15,222 bases of DNA from Flavobacteriales bacterium (GTDB lineage Bacteria; Bacteroidota; Bacteroidia; Flavobacteriales; Flavobacteriaceae): positions 1 through 15,222 of the forward strand of contig JALWYR010000177.1 in assembly GCA_027003085.1 (NCBI GenBank), read 5' to 3'. The notes beneath the pieces were generated by a model. That model had not been told where the DNA came from. It saw nothing but the letters and a program-made list of their open reading frames with translations, and did not search any database. The position numbers were made by a program, and so were the translations under genes. Position 1 is the stretch's first letter. Each line of letters starts with the position of its first letter. Positions 1 through 6,982 of this stretch are shown piece by piece.

Positions 1-412
1 CATAAATCATCAGATTTTGATCGGGATAACATTCCCACAAAAAATGGAAATGCTCACCAATGAAATGACGGATAGGGCCGGATATTTCCGAATGGAATTG
101 GTGGCCGGATTTTTGGGTTTGCAGGAATTTGAAAAGATGCTCAAACAACTTTTGAAAAAATGCATTATACCATTTGTCGGATCGAATGCTAATACTGTAA
201 TCGGGTGTCTTTTTATCCGTTTGAAGAACACCGATTTCCAATAGCCCCGGCGTATTTTCAGGTATTTGTTCATTGGAGTATATTACTTCAAAACAACCGG
301 ATAAATCTTCCCGTGGGATGTTTTGAATGTTTGTGCAAGCGTTTTGTTTGGATTGAATATTGGCAAAAAGAAAGATAAATAGCAATAATGATAGGGAAGG
401 AATTTTTTTCAT
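1..412 (-). CDS. Exported protein of unknown function, partial (runs off the left edge)
   Basis: An open frame starts at the ATG at 412-410 and stays open for 137 codons to the window edge, so the C-terminus is missing. The N-terminus (MKKIPSLSLLLFIFLFA) is a clear signal peptide: two lysines, then a hydrophobic core to about residue 17. A cysteine at residue 26 lacks a lipobox, so soluble periplasmic or outer-surface export is more likely than lipidation. The visible mature part contains DLSGCFEVIYSNE and is rich in aromatic residues and His towards the edge (HFHFLWECYPDQ). I do not recognise a family. It begins 11 bases after the stop of the lipoprotein gene at 424-1353 on the same strand, so the two are probably co-transcribed. 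Short frames of 75 and 87 codons over the same bases are less convincing because they lack the signal peptide and the operon spacing. Confidence 0.72.
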   Translation of the reverse strand, partial: MKKIPSLSLLLFIFLFANIQSKQNACTNIQNIPREDLSGCFEVIYSNEQIPENTPGLLEIGVLQTDKKTPDYSISIRSDKWYNAFFQKLFEHLFKFLQTQKSGHQFHSEISGPIRHFIGEHFHFLWECYPDQNLMIY

Positions 413-423
413 CGGTGTTGGCA

Positions 424-1353
424 TTAATTGGAAAAGTTTATTTCTGTAAGCAAATTGTTTTCAAATCGGAGGCCGATGGCTAAATCTCTTGTGGGTTTTC
501 GGTGTTTGGAAAATGGATGAACCAAAAGATAGACATAAAAATTTTGGCTCTTTGGTTTAAAAAATCGTTGAATGAAATCCGCATTAAAATTTTTTAGCAA
601 TGTGTTGAAGTTCATTCCTATTTTCAGGTGAGGAATATCACAGGTGTTTTTTTCTTTGAAAGTTAGTTGTGTAACGCTAATAAAGTCGTCAGTGGAGTGG
701 GGGAGTGTGTCGGCATAGTTGTATGTAAAACCTAAAATAAAGCTGTCGTTTTCCACTTTGTAATAATGATAGGGTGAATAGGAAGAGTCATAAATCAATG
801 TGGAATTTCTAATGGCGGAACTGTCGTTATGGGCCAAGGTCTTTTGTAGTAGACATTCCAGCAATTTTTTATATAACGAATAGCTTAATGCATCACAAGA
901 AAGTCCGAATTCCAGGGAGTTTTCATTGTCATAAACGATATATTCCAGCAGTATTTGGTCGAATTTATGAGGCCGGTTCCGTAGGATTGAAATGGCCGTG
1001 TCGGAAATCCGATAAAAGACTTTTACCGGGCACCCATCCAAAAAAGGGCCGGTGTATTCATTGGTAATCGTTACCGAGGGTAAATTATTTAGTGTTTTCT
1101 TTAAAAAATCGCGTTTTTCCTTATTCGATTTGATGGTATCGGTTTTGACCGGTTGCGGTTTTTCTTTTTCTACTTTACGGATGGTAGAACCTGTGTCGGA
1201 TGTTTTTGCAGTATGATTTGTTGGCGTAGATTTTGCTTTATAAAGCAAGGGAGATTGTTTTTCCGGTTGTTGTTGTGAGTTATTACAGGAAAAGAACATA
1301 AAAAAAACTAAAACAAATAACGGTAAGTAAGAAAAATTTACGTTGTGCTTCAT
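424..1353 (-). CDS. Lipoprotein of unknown function
   Basis: A 309-residue protein. I chose the ATG at 1353 rather than the upstream in-frame ATG at 1407 because it places a lipoprotein signal directly at the N-terminus: MKHN, a hydrophobic stretch at residues 7-21, and FFSC with the lipidated cysteine at residue 23. A Gln/Lys/Thr/Ser-rich, probably disordered linker follows to about residue 85, with a folded region beyond it. The C-terminus (LAIGLRFENNLLTEINF) looks like beta strand. No enzyme motif is visible and I do not recognise the family. Likely location is a membrane facing the periplasm or the cell surface. The gene diverges from the small membrane protein at 1413, leaving 59 bases for promoters, and lies 11 bases upstream of the exported protein gene at 412. 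Base composition is clearly more AT-rich than the M28-mutase-ABC block to its right. Confidence 0.75.
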   Translation of the reverse strand: MKHNVNFSYLPLFVLVFFMFFSCNNSQQQPEKQSPLLYKAKSTPTNHTAKTSDTGSTIRKVEKEKPQPVKTDTIKSNKEKRDFLKKTLNNLPSVTITNEYTGPFLDGCPVKVFYRISDTAISILRNRPHKFDQILLEYIVYDNENSLEFGLSCDALSYSLYKKLLECLLQKTLAHNDSSAIRNSTLIYDSSYSPYHYYKVENDSFILGFTYNYADTLPHSTDDFISVTQLTFKEKNTCDIPHLKIGMNFNTLLKNFNADFIQRFFKPKSQNFYVYLLVHPFSKHRKPTRDLAIGLRFENNLLTEINFSN

Positions 1354-1404
1354 TCTTAAACGGGCTGGATAAATGCAAATTACAAAAATTCGTAATTTTA
1401 CAAG

Positions 1405-1412
1405 CAAAAATA
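1405..1412 (-). promoter_or_regulatory. Candidate -7 box for the lipoprotein operon
   Basis: On the minus strand 1412-1405 reads TATTTTTG, a perfect fit to the Bacteroidota -7 consensus TAnnTTTG. Transcription would start near 1398, giving a leader of about 45 bases before the ATG at 1353. No TTG or TTTG is seen at the usual -33 distance, so support rests on one element. The box sits directly before the divergent small ORF starting at 1413. No equally good box is seen on the plus strand. Confidence 0.35.
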
Positions 1413-1553
1413 ATGTCGCTAGGCACCATTTTATTTATTATCGTAATGCTTCATTTGGCCGTGGGCTTCGGATGGGCATTGTATAAAATCGAATTCAAGG
1501 GCAAAAAGTCCGCATCCAAAAACAAAAAGAATGAAAATCAAAACGATGCGTAA
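1413..1553 (+). CDS. Small single-span membrane protein (46 aa) overlapping the M28-like gene
   Basis: The frame ATG 1413 to TAA 1551-1553 encodes 46 residues. Residues 3-24 (GTILFIIVMLHLAVGFGWALYK) form one hydrophobic segment. A strongly basic, Lys/Asn-rich tail (FKGKKSASKNKKNENQNDA) follows. By the positive-inside rule the C-terminus should be cytoplasmic. The last 23 bases overlap the start of the M28-like gene at 1531 in another frame, which suggests translational coupling. No catalytic motif is present. Possible roles are a membrane partner or stabiliser of the neighbouring membrane-anchored protein, but this is inference from position only. It could also be a short uORF-like leader. 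The plausible membrane topology and the overlap argue for a real gene. Confidence 0.62.
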   Translation: MSLGTILFIIVMLHLAVGFGWALYKIEFKGKKSASKNKKNENQNDA

Positions 1554-3066
1554 ATATTGGCCCTTATGGCCGGTGGGGCTTTTGTTGCTATTGTCGGTGT
1601 CGGTGTTTTTCAAAAAACCCGACGACGGCGATATTTTGGCCCTGAAATATGCCAACGAACTGCGCGCCGCCGATTTGGAGGATATTGTAAAGGTTTTGGC
1701 CGCCGACAGTTTGGAAGGACGCCTTGTGGGCACGCCGGGCGAACGCAAAGCGGCCGATTTCATTGCTTCGCGCTATGCCCACTACTACATCGAGCCCTTT
1801 TATGACGACGGTTATTTCCAATCCTTCGACATTGTGCAAACCAATGTGCCCGACATCTATTTGGCCACCGACAGGAATGTGTATGAACTGGGCGTGGATT
1901 TCCTGACTTTTTTTCCGCACGACAGCATCGATTTTATGCGCGACCACATCATTTATGTGGGCTATGGCATCGAAGACCCGCGTTGGAACGACTATGCCTA
2001 TCACGATGTGAAGGGGCAAATCGTGCTGGTCAAAGCCGGCGAACCGCGCGACCAATACGGTGTTTCGATGATGACCGGCCTTCCGCGGCCTTCGGAGTGG
2101 GCGGCCGATCCCATTCATTCCTACATCCTGAAACGCGAAGCGGCCAAACGCAACGGTGCCATCGGGATGCTCTACTATGACCCGAAACATTTTTCGCAGT
2201 TCAAGGCCATTTACGACCGCATTAGCAAATCGTCCACCAACACCACCGATATTCAAGTGGACTCGCTTTACGATTTTATTATCGGCAATAAGATTTTGGA
2301 CGATATCGGCTACGATAACTTGGACGATGTTTACTACACCGGCCGTCGCGACCGTAAATGGACCGTGCCCTTTACAATTACCTACAATGCCCGCGAAAAA
2401 ATCCTGAGTTCGCAAAACGTGATTGCTTGGATACGGGGCAAGGAACGGCCGGGCGAGTGCGTTTTGGTTTTGGCCAATTACGACGGTATGGGCAAATTCG
2501 ACACGATATATTTTCCGGGGGCCAACAATAATGCCACCGGAACCGCAGCCCTGATTGAAATGGCACGGCTTTTTCAAATTGCCGATGCCGATGGCTACAC
2601 GCCCAAACGGTCCATCCTTTTTGTGCACACTTCGGGGCGCGAAAAAAATCATTTGGGCGCCAAATATTATATCAAACATCCGCCCATTCCGCTCTTTAAA
2701 ACCAAGGCCGTGGTGGATGTGGATATGATAGGTTATGTGGACACGCTGAGCACCGACCCGAATAATATCTACGTAACGCAGGAGTTGGGTCGTAAAAAAT
2801 TTATGGACTACCTGAAAGCGGCCAACAAGGCAGGGCCGCAATTGAAAATCAAAACCATCAAGCCCATTTCGCGATTTGTTAGCCCCGAAACCTCGTCCGA
2901 TGTGATTGTTTTCAGGAAAAAGAAATTACCCTATATCAGTTTTGTGAACGGGACATATCCTTATTTTCGAACTCCCGAAGATACGCCCGATAAAATCACT
3001 TGGGATGTTTATACCGAACGGACCAAATTTATTTTTATGAGCATTTGGAAATTGGCAAACGAATAA
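1531..3066 (+). CDS. Membrane-anchored M28 peptidase-fold protein with degenerate active site
   Basis: 511 residues. Residues 10-27 form an N-terminal signal anchor, so the body should be periplasmic. The region DSLEGRLVGTPGERKAADFI (about 59-78) is typical of M28 metallopeptidases. A PA-like insert spans about 130-270, and the peptidase core about 300-505. M28 enzymes are aminopeptidases or carboxypeptidases with two zinc ions. Aligned by eye, most key residues are replaced: the usual HYD is NYD (N316), GADDNASG is GANNNATG (N332-N334), GEE is GRE (R370, E371 kept), and HTPEDTPDK is RTPEDTPDK (R480). The Asp of LDMIG is kept (D398). SDH is SDV (V458). Fold motifs such as GTAAL and LGAKYY remain. 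The frame is intact, so this is a probable pseudoenzyme with a binding or scaffold role rather than a decaying gene. An in-frame ATG at 1546 is a possible start. A promoter for the downstream mutase may lie in the 41-base gap after it. Confidence 0.85.
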   Translation: MKIKTMRKYWPLWPVGLLLLLSVSVFFKKPDDGDILALKYANELRAADLEDIVKVLAADSLEGRLVGTPGERKAADFIASRYAHYYIEPFYDDGYFQSFDIVQTNVPDIYLATDRNVYELGVDFLTFFPHDSIDFMRDHIIYVGYGIEDPRWNDYAYHDVKGQIVLVKAGEPRDQYGVSMMTGLPRPSEWAADPIHSYILKREAAKRNGAIGMLYYDPKHFSQFKAIYDRISKSSTNTTDIQVDSLYDFIIGNKILDDIGYDNLDDVYYTGRRDRKWTVPFTITYNAREKILSSQNVIAWIRGKERPGECVLVLANYDGMGKFDTIYFPGANNNATGTAALIEMARLFQIADADGYTPKRSILFVHTSGREKNHLGAKYYIKHPPIPLFKTKAVVDVDMIGYVDTLSTDPNNIYVTQELGRKKFMDYLKAANKAGPQLKIKTIKPISRFVSPETSSDVIVFRKKKLPYISFVNGTYPYFRTPEDTPDKITWDVYTERTKFIFMSIWKLANE

Positions 3067-3078
3067 TGGGTAACTTTG
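3044..3078 (+). promoter_or_regulatory. Candidate Bacteroidota promoter for the phospho-sugar mutase
   Basis: TAACTTTG at 3071-3078 fits TAnnTTTG exactly. TTTG at 3044-3047 lies 23 bases upstream and TTG at 3052-3054 lies 16 bases upstream, either of which could act as a -33 element. Transcription would start about 3084, a short leader before the ATG at 3108. The upstream elements lie inside the end of the M28-like gene, so the mutase could be transcribed both from here and by read-through. Confidence 0.42.
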
Positions 3079-3107
3079 GCAAACGGAAAAATTGAAAAAG
3101 CAGCATT

Positions 3108-4844
3108 ATGAGTAATATTGATTTGAACAAGGTTATTGCACGTGCGCGTGAGTGGACCCAAGCCCCTTTTGATGAAGAAACACGGGCACAGGTGGAACGG
3201 ATGATTGAAGCCGGCGGTGATGCGTTGGTCGAAAGTTTTTACAAGGATTTGGAATTCGGAACCGGTGGAATGCGCGGCATTATGGGCATTGGCACCAACC
3301 GGATGAACAAATATACCATAGGAAAAAATACGCAGGGCTTAGCCAATTACCTGAAAGCCAAATATCCCGAAAAACCTTTGGCCGTTGCCGTAAACTACGA
3401 TGTGCGGCACAACAGCAAGGATTTTGCCCGTATTGTGGCCGATGTGCTTACGGCCAACGGCATAAAAGTTTATTTGTTCGAACAATTCCGGCCCACGCCC
3501 GAGCTTTCGTTTGCCGTGCGTTATTTCCGGGCCGATGCGGGCATTGTGCTAACCGCTTCGCACAACCCGCCCGAATACAATGGCTACAAGGTGTATGGCG
3601 CCGATGGCGCCCAGGTGGTTCCGCCCGACGACAAGCAAATTGTGGACGCCATTGCCCGGGTAAAATTCGAGGACATCCGCTTCGACGGCCGTCCCGAATT
3701 GATTCAATATGTGGGCGAAGCACTGGATGAGGTTTATATTAAAGCGGCGGTGGAACACGCCACTTTCGGGCAGCGCGAACGGAGCAATGTGCGTATTTTG
3801 TTTACATCGCTTCACGGCACGTCCATCACCATTATGCCGCGGGCCATGCAAGCGGCCGGCTTTACGGATTTCCACATTGTGGAGGAACAAGCCGAACCCG
3901 ACGGCGATTTTCCTACGGTCAAATCGCCCAATCCCGAAGAGCCCGAGGCCTTTACCATGGCCCTGAAAAAGGCCGACGAAATAGGGGCCGACATTATCCT
4001 GGCCACCGATCCCGATGCCGACCGCATTGCCGTGGCTGTGCGCGACGACAGCGGCGCCATGCGCCTGCTCAACGGCAACCAAACCATGGCCGTGATGGAT
4101 CAATTCCTGATAGACCGGTGGCGCGAAGCGGGTAAAATCCAAGGCCGGGAATTTATTGCTTCCACCATTGTGTCCACCGATTTGATTATGGACATCGGTG
4201 CAGGCGAAGGCGTAACGGTCAAGCGTAGCTTGACGGGCTTTAAGTGGATAGCCAAATTGATTCGCGAGAACGAAGGAAAATTATCCTTTATCGGTGGCGG
4301 TGAGGAAAGTTTCGGTTATATGGTGGGCGATTTTGTGCGCGACAAAGACAGCATTACGTCCGGCTTGTTGGCTGCCGAAATTGCGTCGTATATGAAAGTC
4401 CGCGGCGAGTCGTTTTTCCGTTTTCTGACAAGTATTTACGAGCGCTACGGTTTTTACCGGGAACACTTGGTGGCCTTGGTGCGCAAGGGCCTGGAAGGCA
4501 AGGCCGAAATCGATGCCATGATGAAAAAATTCCGTTCGCAGCCGCCGGCCGTCATTGCGGGCGAAAAAGTGGTGCGCATTGAGGACTACCTTGAAGGTGT
4601 GATTAAGGATTTGGAAACCGGAAAACAAACGCCCATTACCGACATTCCGCAATCGAACGTGTTGATTTACTACACCGGTGCCGGAACAAAGGTGGCTTTG
4701 CGGCCCAGCGGAACCGAGCCCAAAATCAAGTTTTATTTTAGCGTAAAAATGCCGTTCGACCCCGGAAAACCTTTTGTGGAACAGGACGCCGCAGCCCTGA
4801 AAAAAATCAACCGCATCATTGACGAATTGGGCATCGATGGATAG
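3108..4844 (+). CDS. Phospho-sugar mutase (phosphoglucomutase/phosphomannomutase, PGM2-like)
   Basis: 578 residues, the usual length for the long alpha-D-phosphohexomutases of Bacteroidota. It interconverts hexose 1- and 6-phosphates in the cytoplasm, feeding nucleotide-sugar and glycan synthesis or glycogen turnover. All four domain signatures are intact: the phosphoserine loop TASHNPPEYNGYK with catalytic S151, the Mg-binding loop DPDADR (D301, D303, D305, R306), the sugar-specificity loop GGGEESFG (E399, E400, S401), and the phosphate-binding loop RPSGTEPK (532-539). Whether glucose, mannose or both is the substrate cannot be read from these motifs. It may have its own promoter in the 41-base gap behind the M28-like gene. 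Its end overlaps the ABC exporter start by 8 bases, so the two are probably translationally coupled. Confidence 0.95.
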   Translation: MSNIDLNKVIARAREWTQAPFDEETRAQVERMIEAGGDALVESFYKDLEFGTGGMRGIMGIGTNRMNKYTIGKNTQGLANYLKAKYPEKPLAVAVNYDVRHNSKDFARIVADVLTANGIKVYLFEQFRPTPELSFAVRYFRADAGIVLTASHNPPEYNGYKVYGADGAQVVPPDDKQIVDAIARVKFEDIRFDGRPELIQYVGEALDEVYIKAAVEHATFGQRERSNVRILFTSLHGTSITIMPRAMQAAGFTDFHIVEEQAEPDGDFPTVKSPNPEEPEAFTMALKKADEIGADIILATDPDADRIAVAVRDDSGAMRLLNGNQTMAVMDQFLIDRWREAGKIQGREFIASTIVSTDLIMDIGAGEGVTVKRSLTGFKWIAKLIRENEGKLSFIGGGEESFGYMVGDFVRDKDSITSGLLAAEIASYMKVRGESFFRFLTSIYERYGFYREHLVALVRKGLEGKAEIDAMMKKFRSQPPAVIAGEKVVRIEDYLEGVIKDLETGKQTPITDIPQSNVLIYYTGAGTKVALRPSGTEPKIKFYFSVKMPFDPGKPFVEQDAAALKKINRIIDELGIDG

Positions 4845-6681
4845 TAATTTGCGAAAAATATTAAGCTACACCCGGCCCTACAAGTGGTGGATAACCGGCA
4901 ATGTGGTTAGCAATATTTTTTATGCCTTTTTCGGTATGTTGGCCATGCTGGTGCTAATGCCCATGTTGCAAATATTATTTCGTGTCAGTGCCGAAGGGCC
5001 GGCGAGCAGGCCCGAATGGACAGGTTTGGGCCACATGAAGGAATTTGCCCAGCAATGGATGGCCTGGAAATGGAGCATATACACATCGACCCATACGCCC
5101 GGGCAATCCTTGACATTGGTCATTGGACTGGTGTTGGTCATTGTTTTTTTGAAAAACCTGTTCGGTTATTTGGCCATGGTGTTTGCCACGGTTTTGCGTA
5201 ACGGTATTTTGCGCGATATCCGTGTTGATTTATACGATAAAATCCTTCGCTTGCCTTTGGAGTATTTTTCCGACCGCCGGAAGGGCGACACCATTGCGCG
5301 CATCACATCCGATGTTTACGAAGTGCAAATGACCTCGATGACGGTTTTGGAAATGCTTGTGCGCGACCCCATGACCATTTTGTTCACGGTGGGTGCCATG
5401 TGGTTTTTAAACTATAAACTCACGCTATTCATCTTTGTGTTTGTTCCCCTGGCGGGTTTAATTATTTCATTGATAGGCAAGCAGTTGAAGAAAAGTTCAT
5501 TGGCGGTTCAACGAACCAACTCCCGTTTTTTGAGTTTGGTTGAAGAAAGTTTGAGCGGTATCAAAATCATCAAGGCCTTTAATGCCGAGGGATTGTTCGG
5601 AAAAAAATTCCGGGCCGTGGTGAATGATATGTTCCGGCTGACCACGCGCATGGTCAACCGGCAGAATTTGGCTTCACCGTTGAGTGAGTTTTTGGGCGTG
5701 GGCGTGATTGCCGGGATTATTGGCTATGGCGGTCATTTGGTGCTGGTCGAAAAAAGTTTATCGGCGCCGGTGTTTATTACCTTTGTGGCCCTGGCCTACA
5801 ATGTGCTCACGCCGGCCAAAAACATTGCCCGGGCCGGCTATGCGGTGCGCCGGGGGATGGCATCGGCCGAGCGCGTGTTCGAAATTATGGAAGCCGACGA
5901 AAAAATCCGGGACAAACCGGTTGCCGTTGCCAAAGAAAATTTCGAACGGGAAATCCGTTTGGAAAATGTATCGTTCCGTTACGAAGCCGACGAGGTTTTG
6001 CGCGATGTGTCGTTCCGGGTGCCCAAGGGAGCCACAGTGGCTTTGGTGGGGCAGTCGGGGAGTGGGAAAACCACCATTGCCCATTTGTTGATGCGGTTTT
6101 ATGACGTAACCGGTGGAAAGATCACGATTGACGGCATTGATATCCGTGATATACGCAAGCGGGATTTGCGCAACCTGATGGCCATTGTTACGCAGGAATC
6201 CATTCTATTCAATGACACGGTGCGCAATAATATCGCTTTGGCCAAACCGGATGCCACCGACGAGGAAATCATTCAGGCGGCCAAAGTGGCCAATGCGCAC
6301 GATTTTATTATGCAATTGCCAAAGGGCTATGATACCAATATAGGCGACAGCGGCAACAAACTTTCGGGCGGCCAGAAACAGCGTATCAACATTGCACGGG
6401 CGGTGCTCAAAAACCCGCCGGTGATGATCCTGGACGAGGCCACAAGCGCCCTGGACACCGAATCGGAACGTTTGGTGCAGGATGCCTTGGACCGTTTGAT
6501 GCAAGGCCATACGTCGGTGGTGATTGCCCACCGGCTTTCGACCATCAAAAATGCCGATTTGATTGTGGTGATGGACAAGGGCCGTGTGGTGGAAACCGGT
6601 TCGCACAAGGAATTGATGAAGCGGAAAGGCATTTACCACAAATTGGTGATGTTGCAGTCGTTTGAGGTGGAAGATGAATAA
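4837..6681 (+). CDS. ABC exporter, fused membrane and ATPase domains (MsbA/LmrA type)
   Basis: 614 residues from the ATG at 4837, which overlaps the mutase stop by 8 bases. An alternative ATG at 4819 adds six residues inside the mutase gene. The N-terminal half is an exporter membrane domain, with hydrophobic segments near residues 15-46, 89-118, 160-175, 180-215 and 285-330. A periplasmic loop at about 47-88 separates the first two. The C-terminal ATPase is complete: Walker A GQSGSGKTT (405-413, K411), Q-loop Q453, signature LSGGQ (509-513), Walker B ILDEAT (D533, E534) and H-loop H565. It should act as a homodimer exporting lipid A, another lipid-linked product, a peptide or a drug; the substrate cannot be read from the sequence. 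Lipid or glycan precursor export fits the mutase before it and the glycan-type genes after the repeat array. Confidence 0.94.
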   Translation: MDSNLRKILSYTRPYKWWITGNVVSNIFYAFFGMLAMLVLMPMLQILFRVSAEGPASRPEWTGLGHMKEFAQQWMAWKWSIYTSTHTPGQSLTLVIGLVLVIVFLKNLFGYLAMVFATVLRNGILRDIRVDLYDKILRLPLEYFSDRRKGDTIARITSDVYEVQMTSMTVLEMLVRDPMTILFTVGAMWFLNYKLTLFIFVFVPLAGLIISLIGKQLKKSSLAVQRTNSRFLSLVEESLSGIKIIKAFNAEGLFGKKFRAVVNDMFRLTTRMVNRQNLASPLSEFLGVGVIAGIIGYGGHLVLVEKSLSAPVFITFVALAYNVLTPAKNIARAGYAVRRGMASAERVFEIMEADEKIRDKPVAVAKENFEREIRLENVSFRYEADEVLRDVSFRVPKGATVALVGQSGSGKTTIAHLLMRFYDVTGGKITIDGIDIRDIRKRDLRNLMAIVTQESILFNDTVRNNIALAKPDATDEEIIQAAKVANAHDFIMQLPKGYDTNIGDSGNKLSGGQKQRINIARAVLKNPPVMILDEATSALDTESERLVQDALDRLMQGHTSVVIAHRLSTIKNADLIVVMDKGRVVETGSHKELMKRKGIYHKLVMLQSFEVEDE

Positions 6682-6695
6682 AAAATATTTGCGGA

Positions 6696-6718
6696 GGGAA
6701 ACGCCGCAGGCGGTTCCC
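6696..6718. repeat. Stem-loop 1 of the array
   Basis: Arms GGGAA (6696-6700) and TTCCC (6714-6718), an A/G mismatch, inner stem CGCC with GGCG, loop GCA (6706-6708). The 13-base core at 6701-6713 is identical to that of stem-loop 3. Confidence 0.8.
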
Positions 6719-6728
6719 GAAGCCCGGA

Positions 6729-6770
6729 GGGAGACCGGCGCGAAGCCGCAGGCGTAGCGCGCCGGCTCCC
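6729..6770. repeat. Stem-loop 2 of the array
   Basis: Outer arms GGGAG (6729-6733) and CTCCC (6766-6770), a bulged A at 6734, then CCGGCGCG (6735-6742) with CGCGCCGG (6758-6765), and a terminal GCC/GGC stem with loop GCA (6748-6750). It is the longest perfect stem of the array. Confidence 0.82.
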
Positions 6771-6781
6771 GAAGGCGCGGA

Positions 6782-6802
6782 GGAGACGCCGCAGGCGGCT
6801 CC
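6782..6802. repeat. Stem-loop 3 of the array
   Basis: Arms GGAG (6782-6785) and CTCC (6799-6802), an A/G mismatch, inner stem CGCC with GGCG, loop GCA (6791-6793). Same core as stem-loop 1 with different outer arms. Confidence 0.8.
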
Positions 6803-6813
6803 GACGCTACGGA

Positions 6814-6870
6814 GGCAAAACAAGCGCCGTGCGTTTGGGCATAAGAAACGGAAAGGCGCGCAGGTTTGCC
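6814..6870. repeat. Stem-loop 4 of the array (long-loop variant)
   Basis: Outer arms GGCAAA (6814-6819) and TTTGCC (6865-6870), inner arms GCGCC (6824-6828) and GGCGC (6855-6859). The 26-base AT-richer loop has no resemblance to the other units. Position and linker spacing match the array. Confidence 0.65.
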
Positions 6871-6880
6871 GGAGTGCGGA

Positions 6881-6901
6881 GCAAGACCCGCAGGGGCTTG
6901 C
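6881..6901. repeat. Stem-loop 5 of the array
   Basis: Arms GCAAG (6881-6885) and CTTGC (6897-6901), an A/G mismatch, inner stem CCC with GGG, loop GCA (6890-6892). Same layout as 1 and 3 with both stem segments changed in a compensated way. Confidence 0.78.
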
Positions 6902-6912
6902 GGAGCCGCGTA

Positions 6913-6964
6913 GGGAAACAAGGCGTGGCCTCGGCATTAGCCCGGGAAAGCCGCAGGTTCCCGG
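6913..6964. repeat. Stem-loop 6 of the array, with a nested or alternative hairpin
   Basis: Two pairings are possible. A long one uses GGGAA (6913-6917) with TTCCC (6958-6962), which keeps the 11-base linker spacing. A compact one uses CCGGGAA (6942-6948) with TTCCCGG (6958-6964), inner CC with GG and loop GCA (6953-6955). The two compete for the same 3' arm. Confidence 0.68.
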
Positions 6965-6982
6965 AGCGTAACAAAAAACAAA

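Larger units (their letters stand above)
6696..6964. repeat. Array of six GC-rich stem-loops with regular 10-11 base linkers
   Basis: The 301-base gap between the ABC exporter (ends 6681) and the CapK-like gene (starts 6983) holds no credible gene. It is filled with consecutive inverted repeats, listed separately below. Most share a core of an unpaired or mismatched A, a short GC stem and a GCA loop. The outer arms differ from unit to unit yet always stay complementary: GGGAA with TTCCC, GGGAG with CTCCC, GGAG with CTCC, GGCAAA with TTTGCC, GCAAG with CTTGC, and GGGAA with TTCCC again. The linkers are 10, 11, 11, 10 and 11 bases and resemble one another (gaagcccgga, gaaggcgcgga, gacgctacgga, ggagtgcgga, ggagccgcgta). 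No T-tract follows on the plus strand, so a simple terminator does not explain it. It could be a REP/MITE-like cluster or a structured RNA. The structure is seen directly; the function is unknown. Confidence 0.82.

Noticed and set aside
1588..2841. 417-codon open frame on the minus strand opposite the M28-like gene
   Set aside because: It mirrors the plus-strand gene through codon bias (many His, Gly and Val runs), has no recognisable motif or start context, and the plus-strand protein has clear M28 fold motifs.
6696..6964. CRISPR array
   Set aside because: The units are self-complementary with variable arms and conserved linkers, there are no identical direct repeats of 25-40 bases with unique spacers, and no cas gene is present.
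6942..6980. Intrinsic terminator for the ABC exporter at the last hairpin
   Set aside because: The strong hairpin is followed by AGCGTAACA and an A-rich stretch on the plus strand, with no T-tract.
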